Origin: DATFVA01 sp963832715
GTDB taxonomy: Bacteria; Bacteroidota; Ignavibacteria; Ignavibacteriales; Ignavibacteriaceae
DNA: 64,000 nt
NCBI GenBank assembly: GCA_963832715.1
Contig: CAWHVB010000002.1
Coordinates: forward strand, 372,001 to 436,000
Direction: 5' to 3'
Shown here: positions 36,088 to 44,579 of the stretch, piece by piece
How positions within the stretch are numbered: the first letter of the stretch is position 1
Layout: every line of letters begins with the position of its first letter
Notes under the pieces: generated by a model
Databases searched by the model: none
Told to the model about the DNA's origin: nothing
The model's input: the letters and a program-made list of their open reading frames with translations, nothing else
Translations under genes and position numbers: made by a program

Positions 36088-37006
36088 TTGATAATCTTAA
36101 AAAGCCTCTCAAACCTGATCGGTTCCGAGATATTATAAAACTTTCTGTTCGGCACATAAGGATCCCAAGACCAGTAAACCATAAATGCGCTGCCTATAAT
36201 CATATCTTCCGGCACAAAGCCCCAGTACCTGCTGTCCATGCTGTTCTCACGGTTATCTCCCAGAACAAAATAATAATCTTTAGTAAGAGTATAACCATGG
36301 ACAGGTTTACCTTCAATAGTAATAACAGTACCTTCAGCGCTTAATGTATTCTTGCCCAGCTCACGATCAATTATTGTCTTCCAGAGATATGCATTCTGAG
36401 GATTAAGGTCGATTAAATCGCCTTTCTTAGGCACCACTACCGGGCCATAATTGTCTTTATTCCAGCTGCTGTCGGGAGGAAAGATTCCCTTCTCAGGGAC
36501 ACCTGCTTCCATCCTGTCATTCCGGTCTATTTTTACGGCAAACGGAAACGGTATTGGTTTACCGTTTACAAAAACCTGCTGCTTAACTATACTTACTGTA
36601 TCTCCCGGCAAGCCTACTATACGTTTAACGAGATTTACAGAGTTCTCATCTGAAAATTCGGAGCTATAAGGAAATTTAAAGACGATGACATCTCCCCTGT
36701 CGGGACTTGAGATTGAGAATATATCGGCAGAAGGAATAGAAATTGAAGTGAACGGAACATAGCGGGGAGTATGGAAATTATAGGCCAGTTTATTCACGAG
36801 GATATTATCGCCGACAAGAAGAGTATTTTCCATCGAGCCTGTAGGGATCCTGAAAGCATCGAAAAAAAATGCTTTAACGATTATTGCAAGGACAAGGATT
36901 AATAAAATAATCCTGAGGAAATTACCGAATCTACTTCTTTTTTCGCGGGTTTAACAGAAGGGGGAGGAGCTTCGGTAAATACCGTATTTTGTGTAGGGTT
37001 ATACAA
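36084..37006 (-). CDS. lepB: Signal peptidase I, interrupted by a -1 frameshift near the N-terminus
   Basis: The uninterrupted frame (to 36833) starts at the Met right after the catalytic Ser: codons upstream read on as ILLILVLAIIVKAFFFDAF and RIPTGS, i.e. the membrane anchor and Ser motif, but with no start codon before a stop. In the adjacent frame a TTG at 37006, preceded by AGGTG, opens YNPTQNTVFTEAPPPSVKPA. Adding one A to the A6 run (36938-36943 on the plus strand as T6) joins them into 307 residues. The catalytic Lys is in NLVKRIVGLPGD and box E is GDNRENSMDSRYWG. It cleaves Sec signal peptides at the inner membrane. It follows lepA by 17 bases, a common arrangement. Essential, so a consensus error is likely. 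Confidence 0.9.
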
Positions 37007-37023
37007 GCGGCACCTGCATTCTG

Positions 37024-38817
37024 TTACTCATCGATCTGCAGGACTGCAAGAAACGCTTCCTGGGGGATCTCTACATTCCCAACCTGTTTCATTCTTTTTT
37101 TGCCCTCTTTCTGTTTTTCAAGTAATTTTCTTTTACGGGTTATATCTCCGCCGTAGCATTTAGCCAAAACATTTTTCCGGAGAGCTTTGACTACCGACTT
37201 TGATATTACCTTAGTTCCGATAGCAGCCTGGATAGAAATCTCAAACATCTGCCTTGGAATAAGATCTTTTAATTTACTGCAGACCTTCCGGCCCCAGTCG
37301 TACGATTTATCCCGGTGAACAATCATGGATAAAGCATCCACCGGTTCACTGTTCAATAGGATATCAAGTTTTACAAGATCAGATTCGCGGTAGCCTATAT
37401 ATTCATAATCAAAAGAAGCATATCCGCGTGTTGTAGATTTCAGTTTATCATAAAAATCAAATATAATCTCTGACAGAGGAAATTCAAACTGAAGATCTGC
37501 TCTCGTCGGATCAATGTAGGTAGTATTCTTATATACACCTCTTTTATCCATTGCGAGCTTCATTATATTGCCTACATATTCACTTGGGCAAACTATCTGT
37601 GCGTTAATATAAGGTTCTTCAATTCTTTCAATATCACCGATAGCGGGCATCTCCGCAGGATTATCTACTATAATTTCTTCATTTTTCTTATTATATACAA
37701 TATATTCGACATTGGGAAGCGTAGTAATAATGGATTGATTATACTCCCTCAATAATCTTTCCTGAACAATCTCCATGTGAAGCAGGCCGAGGAAACCGCA
37801 CCGGAAACCAAATCCAAGAGCCGCGGAAGTTTCAGGCTGATAAATGAGAGCCGAGTCATTCAATTTAAATTTTTCAAGAGCATCTCTGAGATCTTCAAAG
37901 TCATCCGAAAGAGTAGGATATAACCCGCTGTATACCATAGGTTTTACGTCTTTATATCCCGGAAGAGCTTTTGCTGTTCCTTTTCCAGGATGGGTTATGG
38001 TATCCCCGACCTTTGTATCGTGCACATCTTTAATACCTGCAATCAGGTAGCCTACATTACCGGCCTCAAGCACATCGGATTTCACCTTCCTTAGTCCGAG
38101 CACGCCTATTTCTTCAGCTTCAAATTCATTATTAGTAGCCAGGAATTTGATTTTATCATTTGTTTTAACCCGGCCGTTGAAAATTCTGATATATGCGATA
38201 GCTCCGCGATAAGCATCGAATATGGAATCGAAAATGAGGGCCTGCAGCGGAGCATCAGGGTCGCCGGTAGGGGGTGGAATTTTTGTAACTATTCTTTCAA
38301 GAAGTTCGTCTATCCCGGTTTTAGTCTTTGCACTTACGAGCAGAATTTCATCATTCTCACAACCAATCAGATCGATAATCTGGTTTTTTACTTTATCAAT
38401 TTCTGCGCTGGGCAGATCAATTTTATTGATTACAGGGATTATTTCGAGTCCCGCCTCAACAGCAAGATAGAGGTTGCTGATAGTCTGCGCCTCTACTCCC
38501 TGGGCGGCATCGACTACCAGTACAGCGCCTTCGCAGGCGGCAAGAGACCTGGAGACCTCGTAGGAGAAATCCACGTGTCCCGGTGTATCAATCAGGTTAA
38601 AGATATAGTCATTCTTATCCTGAGACTTAAAGTGCATTTGAATGGCGTGGGATTTTATGGTAATTCCCCTCTCCCGTTCAAGTTCAAGGTCATCGAGCAC
38701 CTGGGCTTTAGCCTCGCGCTCAGTTACGGCACCTGTTTTTTCAAGGATACAATCAGCTATAGTAGACTTACCATGGTCTATGTGTGCAACTATGCAAAAA
38801 TTTCGGATGTTTATCAT
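37024..38817 (-). CDS. lepA: Elongation factor 4 (back-translocating GTPase LepA)
   Basis: 597 residues, normal length. G1 AHIDHGKST, G3 DTPGHVDF, G4 NKIDLP, then EF-G-like domains and the LepA-specific C-terminal domain (CYGGDITRKRKLLEKQKEGKKRMK). It binds stalled ribosomes and promotes back-translocation. It leads the lepA-lepB-subtilase run, whose genes are 17 bases apart and then overlapping. Confidence 0.97.
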   Translation of the reverse strand: MINIRNFCIVAHIDHGKSTIADCILEKTGAVTEREAKAQVLDDLELERERGITIKSHAIQMHFKSQDKNDYIFNLIDTPGHVDFSYEVSRSLAACEGAVLVVDAAQGVEAQTISNLYLAVEAGLEIIPVINKIDLPSAEIDKVKNQIIDLIGCENDEILLVSAKTKTGIDELLERIVTKIPPPTGDPDAPLQALIFDSIFDAYRGAIAYIRIFNGRVKTNDKIKFLATNNEFEAEEIGVLGLRKVKSDVLEAGNVGYLIAGIKDVHDTKVGDTITHPGKGTAKALPGYKDVKPMVYSGLYPTLSDDFEDLRDALEKFKLNDSALIYQPETSAALGFGFRCGFLGLLHMEIVQERLLREYNQSIITTLPNVEYIVYNKKNEEIIVDNPAEMPAIGDIERIEEPYINAQIVCPSEYVGNIMKLAMDKRGVYKNTTYIDPTRADLQFEFPLSEIIFDFYDKLKSTTRGYASFDYEYIGYRESDLVKLDILLNSEPVDALSMIVHRDKSYDWGRKVCSKLKDLIPRQMFEISIQAAIGTKVISKSVVKALRKNVLAKCYGGDITRKRKLLEKQKEGKKRMKQVGNVEIPQEAFLAVLQIDE

Positions 38818-39343
38818 TCGTTTCCTGTTATAGACTACAAATATATGAAGGGCGCTAATATATTAAAAGTTATTAAAAATTAAAGATTTCTCAAGATTGG
38901 GGTATATCATAACAAATCAAAATATTATAGATAATCCGGATGTAAGTGCCGATTAAATAGGTTTTCACTATAAAAAGGATATTTAAAGTGTATATGAAGC
39001 ACTTTGAAGCGTATATAGAGCGTATGTGAAGCGTATATGAGACGTATGTGAAACGTATGTGAGACGTATATGGAACGTATGTGAGACGTATATGGAACGT
39101 ATGTGAGATTTGTTTGATGAGTAGAAGGCTGAATGAAAAATCTGCCTTGGAAATGCTAATTTTTCTATAAATCGGGATTAATTTCGGGTACGGGTGCAGT
39201 TTACCGGATCAGGCAGCGACGGATAGAATCGGAGAATGGAGTCGAACCCTTCCGGAATCATAGGTTGACAAACGGCAGGGAAACCTTCTGTGTGAAGTTC
39301 TGAGACAACCCTTTAATTAAGAGATGAAAATATTCCGTTCTGA
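38818..39343. other. 526-bp gene-free region with an 11-bp repeat array
   Basis: Upstream of lepA and downstream of a small orphan gene. The main structure is the tandem array at 38990-39109. The part from 39110 to 39343 has no convincing frame, hairpin or RNA gene; a stretch near 39240 faintly resembles a tRNA T-arm but has no cloverleaf. The lepA promoter must lie in the first ~150 bases. Confidence 0.6.
38990..39109. repeat. Tandem array of eleven 11-bp units
   Basis: Eleven units of consensus GTATRTGRRAC; the second is one base short and degenerate. The last four alternate GTATATGGAAC and GTATGTGAGAC (final base T in the last), so a 22-bp higher-order unit is repeated exactly twice. Array length 120 bp. 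The unit matches the minus-strand unit of the array at 19583-19637 at 8 of 11 positions. No frame is conserved through it. The 11-bp step is close to one helical turn, so bent DNA or phased protein sites are possible. Confidence 0.92.
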
Positions 39344-39601
39344 TTATACGATTTCTATTTTATAATCCCCTTCTGTGAACTCATTATCCCTGTTGATCTT
39401 TCCTTCGAACGGGTAGATTTTAACTATTCTTCTTAACTGGTAAGCATCCAGGATAGCTTTATAATCACCTTTACTAATCTGAATTTTAAATTTGCTTTGA
39501 AGGGGCTGTATTTCAGCGAAATATTTTTTTTCATCCACCAAAATTCTTTTGATGCAGAATGGGCTTCCATCGGACAAATCTGACAAGTCGAGAATTTGCA
39601 T
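39344..39601 (-). CDS. Small protein of unknown function
   Basis: 85 residues, no signal peptide or membrane segment; acidic-basic mixed beta-rich sequence (FAEIQPLQSKFKIQISKGDY, RRIVKIYPFEG). No family recognised. AAGGA lies eight bases before the ATG, supporting a real gene. It stands alone between the ppx gene and the repeat region. Confidence 0.65.
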   Translation of the reverse strand: MQILDLSDLSDGSPFCIKRILVDEKKYFAEIQPLQSKFKIQISKGDYKAILDAYQLRRIVKIYPFEGKINRDNEFTEGDYKIEIV

Positions 39602-39740
39602 AGTACGATTCCTTCGTTTGATTAATATACCTGCAAACGAATATAAATTGTCTTACGTCAAAGAAGCTCAACTCCTCAGAAAGTTAGAGATTCACAAAGA
39701 AATACACAAGCGGTTTTAAAGGAAAGCGCAAAAAAAAGTT

Positions 39741-40688
39741 TCAGAAAGACCGGGATTTTTCCAGCATATCGAGTATAATTCCCTCCCTGAGTGCAAAACC
39801 TGAAATTTTCATTTTTTTAATATTGAAAAGTCCGAAGATACTATTAAGGATTAATAATCCCGCGGGAATTATATCGGCTCTTTTTTCCTCCATCCCGGGT
39901 ATCTCACGTCTTTTATCTTTTGTATCAGCGGAAAGTATTATATCTGAAATTTCTTTCAGCTCCTCCGTTGTAAAAGATAATGAGTTCAGAGATTTAGGGA
40001 GTTTCGGGTTTTTCCTTTTAAGGATCATTGAAGCGAGCGCTTCGATAGTTCCTGAAGTTCCCACAACCAGATCGAAATTAAGCTTCGAATATTTCCCCAC
40101 TGATTCCCCAAGGAGATCTTCAATGAATCTGCTGCAGTTATTAATTTTTTCAGAATCCAGTTTATAACCGGGAAAAAAATGTTTTGATAATCTCACCGCA
40201 CCAATTTTTATACTCTCAGCAAATATGACTTCAGTTTTATCCACATTTATTAGTTCGGTACTTCCGCCGCCTATATCAATACAGAGCACATTCCTATCCC
40301 CCAGGTTCAGCGCCTTTTGAGCTCCGAGGTAGATTAAAGCGGCTTCATCCCTCCCCTTAATTACTTCCACTGTAATTCCCGCAGCTTGTTTAACTTTATC
40401 GATAAATTCCATTCTATTCTGAGCTTCACGCACAGCACTTGTAGCTACTGCTCTGAATTTTGCTCCATATGAATCGGCAAGCCGCTTAAATTTTGAAAGA
40501 ACATCAATTGCGAGTTCAGTTTCCTCATCAGAAATAAATGACAATTCGACACCCTTATGTGAACCCAGCCTTATAACCTGTTTTTCGCGATCGATTATTT
40601 TAATGGATCCGTCTTTTCTGAGGGAGGCAATGATCATATGGAATGAATTTGTTCCCATATCCACGGCAGCAAAGCAGCAGTCATCCAT
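39741..40688 (-). CDS. Ppx/GppA-family phosphatase (exopolyphosphatase-like)
   Basis: 315 residues of the ASKHA fold. Phosphate-1 motif AAVDMGTNSFHMIIA near the N-terminus, phosphate-2 motif CIDIGGGSTELI near 140. It lacks the C-terminal HD domain of the ~500-residue enzymes and so matches the short form common in this lineage. Degrades polyphosphate and/or converts pppGpp to ppGpp; sequence does not decide which. Starts 5 bases after the GT9 gene. Confidence 0.93.
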   Translation of the reverse strand: MDDCCFAAVDMGTNSFHMIIASLRKDGSIKIIDREKQVIRLGSHKGVELSFISDEETELAIDVLSKFKRLADSYGAKFRAVATSAVREAQNRMEFIDKVKQAAGITVEVIKGRDEAALIYLGAQKALNLGDRNVLCIDIGGGSTELINVDKTEVIFAESIKIGAVRLSKHFFPGYKLDSEKINNCSRFIEDLLGESVGKYSKLNFDLVVGTSGTIEALASMILKRKNPKLPKSLNSLSFTTEELKEISDIILSADTKDKRREIPGMEEKRADIIPAGLLILNSIFGLFNIKKMKISGFALREGIILDMLEKSRSF

Positions 40689-40693
40689 TTCTA

Positions 40694-41791
40694 TTAACCT
40701 TTATCCGAGACAGGAAAAAGATAAACACACATCTTAAAAACATCTTCAACTGCGATATCATCTATGAGGTCAGATTTCCTGATATACAATTTATTTTTTC
40801 CTATCGGCGCCCAGTTAAGAGGATTAGTAGGGCCAAATATCGATATCTGGGGAGTTGAAGTTGTGCCGGCAACATGCATTATGCCGGTATCATTTGAGAT
40901 AAACAGATCCGACAATGATATAAGAGCTGCAACTTCCGGTATTTTCCTATTTATGAAAGCGGGAAGTTCAAACGGGACATTTTCTTTGACAAAACTAATC
41001 TCTTCGCGGTCGCCGGTGCTGCCGGTTAAATAAAAATCAGCTTTATAATTTTCATTCAGCCGTTTAATTAATGCAGCATACTTGTAGAGCGACCACCGGT
41101 TCTGCGGTTTACCAGCTCCCACATGAAGACCGATAAGCAGATCATTCTTTGTATTCTTAAATGAGTCTATAAATTCCCGGGCAGCTTTAACATCATTATC
41201 ATCGAATGTAATCTCCGACTTATAATTGGAGGTAGTAATTCCGAAAGGACGGATAATATCAAGGCTTCGTTCCGAAACATTGGAATCGGGATGTCTTCTC
41301 CAATCGATCTCCACCCTCCTGTCGAAGAAAAAAGCACTGTCATTGGGTTTTCCATCAAGACCAAGAGGGCCTATCCTGGTTTTAGCATTTGAAATTCTGG
41401 CAATAAGGTTGCTTGTAAATGAAACAGAAACGGTAACAGGGACCAGGGTAACGTCATAATCCTCTTTAAGGAGCTTTATAAATTTTACAAGGTAGTAAGG
41501 GTTATAGATCTTCTTCTTGTCGAAAATATAAATTCTGTCGAGGAATTTATTCTTTATCATTCCAGGATAATTAATGGGGCTTACGATGAGGGTGATATGG
41601 CTTTGCGGATATTTTTCCTTGATAGCTCTGAAGACCGAAACCCCTGCAAGAAGGTCACCGAGCTGGTTATGCTGGCGAACGATAAGAAACTTTTTAGGAT
41701 TGCCGAGTATGCCGCTTTTATTTTCAGGGACAGAAAGAAAATTCTGAAATATTTTATAAAGAGCAGATGAAATGAAATTTTGTTTTGCCAT
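40694..41791 (-). CDS. Glycosyltransferase family 9 (ADP-heptose:LPS heptosyltransferase-like)
   Basis: 365 residues. N-terminal FLIVRQHNQLGDLLAGVSVFRA and C-terminal NRWSLYKYAALIKRL with SNDTGIMHVAGTTSTPQISIFGPTNPLNW are the GT9 signatures: binding of the ADP-heptose donor and the conserved D/H. It probably adds a heptose to the LPS core at the inner membrane. Part of the folB-to-ppx run. Confidence 0.93.
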   Translation of the reverse strand: MAKQNFISSALYKIFQNFLSVPENKSGILGNPKKFLIVRQHNQLGDLLAGVSVFRAIKEKYPQSHITLIVSPINYPGMIKNKFLDRIYIFDKKKIYNPYYLVKFIKLLKEDYDVTLVPVTVSVSFTSNLIARISNAKTRIGPLGLDGKPNDSAFFFDRRVEIDWRRHPDSNVSERSLDIIRPFGITTSNYKSEITFDDNDVKAAREFIDSFKNTKNDLLIGLHVGAGKPQNRWSLYKYAALIKRLNENYKADFYLTGSTGDREEISFVKENVPFELPAFINRKIPEVAALISLSDLFISNDTGIMHVAGTTSTPQISIFGPTNPLNWAPIGKNKLYIRKSDLIDDIAVEDVFKMCVYLFPVSDKG

Positions 41792-41795
41792 TTAA

Positions 41796-41999
41796 TTAAT
41801 TTTCAGAGTTCTCGTCCTTCTTTTTTATCTCCTTAAACTCAGCTTCCTCAACATTTTCGTATTTACTTTCCGGTTTATTCTTTTTTTGAAAATCGGCCTT
41901 TTTCGCGGCACCAATTCTGAAATTAACTATAAAAAGCTTCAGTATATGGTATACAGCGTAAAAAAGTATAAAAAATAATATTAATCTGATTAAACTCAT
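41796..41999 (-). CDS. Small single-pass membrane protein
   Basis: 67 residues: a transmembrane helix at ~4-24 (IRLILFFILFYAVYHILKLF) and a charged Lys/Glu tail (KYENVEEAEFKEIKKKDE). Similar short proteins (DUF4834-like) are found beside nucleoside kinase genes in this lineage. The ATG overlaps the kinase stop by 4 bases. Function unknown. Confidence 0.72.
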   Translation of the reverse strand: MSLIRLILFFILFYAVYHILKLFIVNFRIGAAKKADFQKKNKPESKYENVEEAEFKEIKKKDENSEN

Positions 42000-42655
42000 T
42001 CTATCCTCTTCGATTCAGGCTTGAAATATTCCTTCACGCCTCTGTCTTTTCTGAATATCTGCTTAAATAATTCGTTGAAATCCTGTTCATTATTTACAAA
42101 GTCAATTTCTGTAGAATTAACAATCAGAAGCGGGGTACCGCTATACCTGAAGAAAAAGTGCGTATATGAATCGCTTAATTCTTCGATGTAACTGCGGGTT
42201 AAGTTTCTTTCAATTTTCCTGCTTCTTTTTTTAATGTTATACATAAGTCTGTCTACACTCGACTGCAGAAATACAACAAGATCCGGTTTTCTCAAGCTGC
42301 GGGAGAGCAGGGGAAAAATGCTCTCATATAATTTCAGCTCTTCTCCGTTCAAGTTTAAGTAAGCAAAAATTCTATCTTTATCAAATACATAATCGCTCAC
42401 TATGTATTCGGTGAACAGGTTTTCCTGGTTCAGCTCCTCCTGCTGCTTAAACCGGTTAATCAAAAAAAACATCTGGGTCTGGAAAGCAAATCTTTTCCGG
42501 TCAGAGTAAAAATTTTCAAGAAAGGGGTTAACCTCGAATTGTTCGAGGATGAGCTCAGCCTTAAGCCTGTCGCTGATTTTTTTTGCAAGAGAAGTTTTCC
42601 CAGCGCCGATTACTCCTTCGATTGCAATATACTTTACATCAGGATTTTCAATCAA
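41996..42655 (-). CDS. Deoxynucleoside kinase
   Basis: 219 residues. P-loop GVIGAGKTSLAKK near 14-26; LID-type arginine run KKRSRKIERN and the ERS/DYVFDKDR region of the dNK family. It phosphorylates deoxyadenosine/deoxyguanosine (or similar) for dNTP salvage. Lies 11 bases after folK and is coupled to the small membrane gene. Confidence 0.92.
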   Translation of the reverse strand: MIENPDVKYIAIEGVIGAGKTSLAKKISDRLKAELILEQFEVNPFLENFYSDRKRFAFQTQMFFLINRFKQQEELNQENLFTEYIVSDYVFDKDRIFAYLNLNGEELKLYESIFPLLSRSLRKPDLVVFLQSSVDRLMYNIKKRSRKIERNLTRSYIEELSDSYTHFFFRYSGTPLLIVNSTEIDFVNNEQDFNELFKQIFRKDRGVKEYFKPESKRIE

Positions 42656-42666
42656 TTTTATAACCG

Positions 42667-43164
42667 TTATAATTTATATTCAGTTTTAGTGATAATATTT
42701 TTTTCAATCGTATTAAGGTCAATTTCCGAAATTTTAATCTCTCTTCCCGGAAAAATAAAACCGAGGGCAATTTCACTGAAAGGAACAATCACAAAGTCCC
42801 TTTCCATAATTCCGGGATGAGGCACAATCAGCTCGAAATCAGCATAAATTGTTTTATCGAAAAATAACAAATCCAGATCAATTTCCCTTGGTCCCCACTT
42901 TTCCGATAGGGTTCTTCCGAGCTTCTTTTCAATTTCCTTAAGCAAATAAAAGAGTTTCTTAAGCCAGAGGTCAGTTTCAACAGAAACCACCGCATTAAAA
43001 AAATTATCCTGTTTAATATTCCCGAATGGTTTTGTTTCATAGACAGAAGATTTTGCAATAATACTGCACCCAGGGTCTGAATTTAATTCAGCAACAGCTT
43101 TTTTGAGGTTCTCCTCCCGGTTTCCTTTATTGGATCCTAACGCTATGTATGCAATGACGGAAAT
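42667..43164 (-). CDS. folK: 2-amino-4-hydroxy-6-hydroxymethyldihydropteridine diphosphokinase, non-canonical start
   Basis: The obvious frame (from 42990) lacks the N-terminus, but the same frame continues upstream as VIAYIALGSNKGNREENL and SSVYETKPFGNIKQDNF, the diagnostic HPPK start and pterin loop. The active-site block is GPREIDLDLLFFD and the tail motif is VPHPGIMERDF. From the ATT at 43164 the protein is 165 residues, the usual size; upstream of it is CTG at 43176 and then a stop. No ATG, GTG or TTG is available, so the start codon is uncertain. Transfers pyrophosphate from ATP to the pterin in folate synthesis, directly after folB (30 bases). Confidence 0.9.
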   Translation of the reverse strand: MSVIAYIALGSNKGNREENLKKAVAELNSDPGCSIIAKSSVYETKPFGNIKQDNFFNAVVSVETDLWLKKLFYLLKEIEKKLGRTLSEKWGPREIDLDLLFFDKTIYADFELIVPHPGIMERDFVIVPFSEIALGFIFPGREIKISEIDLNTIEKNIITKTEYKL

Positions 43165-43194
43165 TTTATAAACCAGGGATTAAATCATGTAATA

Positions 43195-43566
43195 TTAAAG
43201 CTCTTTTCTTTCCTTAATTACCTCCACCTCAACGCAGTCAACAACACCGCCGAGAGGGGGATTATTTTTTCTAACCCGAACGCAAACTTTCTGCACTCCC
43301 TTAAAGTTAAGCAGAAGTTCGTTTGCAATTTTTGTAGCAAGTGATTCAATCAGATAGTACTTATCATCAAGAGCCAGCTTATATATAAACTTATAAACCT
43401 TATGATAATCAATTGTCTCGGCCAGATCATCATCAGCGGCTGCTTTCGAGAAATCTGTATACAAATCAACATCGGCTTCGAATTTACCACCTACGGCCTG
43501 TTCTTCAGACATAACCCCATGGTAACCATAAAACGCCGCCTTTTTGATCCGGATTATATTTAACAT
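43195..43566 (-). CDS. folB: Dihydroneopterin aldolase
   Basis: 123 residues. Conserved FYGYHGVMSEEQAVGGKFEAD near 14 and YLIESLATKIANELL with the catalytic Glu and Lys (VRVRKNNPP). Octameric enzyme that splits dihydroneopterin to the 6-hydroxymethylpterin used by FolK, whose gene follows. Start ATG with a purine-rich site upstream. Confidence 0.95.
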   Translation of the reverse strand: MLNIIRIKKAAFYGYHGVMSEEQAVGGKFEADVDLYTDFSKAAADDDLAETIDYHKVYKFIYKLALDDKYYLIESLATKIANELLLNFKGVQKVCVRVRKNNPPLGGVVDCVEVEVIKERKEL

Positions 43567-43654
43567 AAATTCTCCATAAGGTTATGCTGGTTTTATTGTT
43601 CTATTAACTTTAAACTATCACAGACAAAACAAGAAATCATTACAGTCACCGCAT

Positions 43655-44395
43655 TCATACCCGGTCTCTCATTGCTATCACTCCGATAGCCCTTCCGGAA
43701 AGCTTTCCATCGCGTCTGTAGGAATGGAACAGCTCATCATATTCAAAGCTGCATAGTCCTGATCTCTGCACCTGATAAGGAGGTATTCCTTCACCAATGA
43801 GCATATCATAGTTAGCGGCAGCGACATCAAGCAGAAATTTATCTCCTATTTTATCCAGATATACCGCATCAAACAATTCAGCCACTTCCTTGCCGACCTC
43901 ATAATTTGGACGGCTTATTGAAGGTGCAAGATAAGCAAAGAGATCTGAAGGATCACTTCCGAAATCGACCTTAAGTCTTCTGACCGTTTTTTCCGTTATT
44001 CTCTGCTGCGTACCTCTCCAGCCTGAGTGAACAGCAGCAATAATCTTTCTTTTGACGTCATACAGAAAAACAGCAGTACAGTCGGCAGTGCTTATACTTA
44101 TCGCCACACCAGTTTTATTGGTTATCATCGCATCGCTTTCGCCAATATTGCCGGGGGCTTCAACATAAGTGACTATATCGCCGTGAACCTGTTTCTGGAA
44201 AGCAGCCCTATCCATTGATAGTCCGATTGCTTTAAAAAACAACTCCCGGTTATTCAATACTCTCTCCTTCACGTCACCAACAGACAAAGAGAGATTAAAA
44301 TAGTACGGCGGTTTATAATCAGTACTACACTTAGTACTGAAGCCGAAGATTATTTCGGGAAATTCATTGAAAATATGTGGTTTAAGTATAAGCAT
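43655..44395 (-). CDS. pgeF: Peptidoglycan editing factor / purine nucleoside phosphorylase family (YfiH, LACC1-like)
   Basis: 246 residues. The three metal ligands of the family are visible: His in QKQVHGD, Cys in STADCTAVFL and His in AVHSGWRGT. Family members act as purine nucleoside phosphorylases/adenosine deaminases and, in E. coli, remove wrongly incorporated L-Ser from peptidoglycan precursors. Formerly annotated as polyphenol oxidase. Divergent from surE; 88 bases upstream of folB. Confidence 0.92.
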   Translation of the reverse strand: MLILKPHIFNEFPEIIFGFSTKCSTDYKPPYYFNLSLSVGDVKERVLNNRELFFKAIGLSMDRAAFQKQVHGDIVTYVEAPGNIGESDAMITNKTGVAISISTADCTAVFLYDVKRKIIAAVHSGWRGTQQRITEKTVRRLKVDFGSDPSDLFAYLAPSISRPNYEVGKEVAELFDAVYLDKIGDKFLLDVAAANYDMLIGEGIPPYQVQRSGLCSFEYDELFHSYRRDGKLSGRAIGVIAMRDRV

Positions 44396-44579
44396 AACAG
44401 AAGTGTAAATTTAAGAAATATTTAACCGTTTAATGTAAAATAAAAGATAAAAACGAGGGGATAAGTTTGAAGGGGAGTTAATTTTTAATCATGAATTTTA
44501 GTACTGCTACATTCAATTGAGACTGTAGGGGGCATGTATTATATTGGCATACTAATTTGAATCCGAAAAAGGTAAAAAC

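Noticed and set aside
38990..39109. Tandem array as a possible CRISPR
   Set aside because: Units are 11 bp and directly adjacent; there are no spacers and no cas genes in the window.
39215..39320. Minus-strand GGGTTCGACTCC resembling a tRNA or tmRNA T-arm
   Set aside because: No acceptor stem, D-arm or anticodon arm can be folded around it, and no tmRNA tag frame is present.
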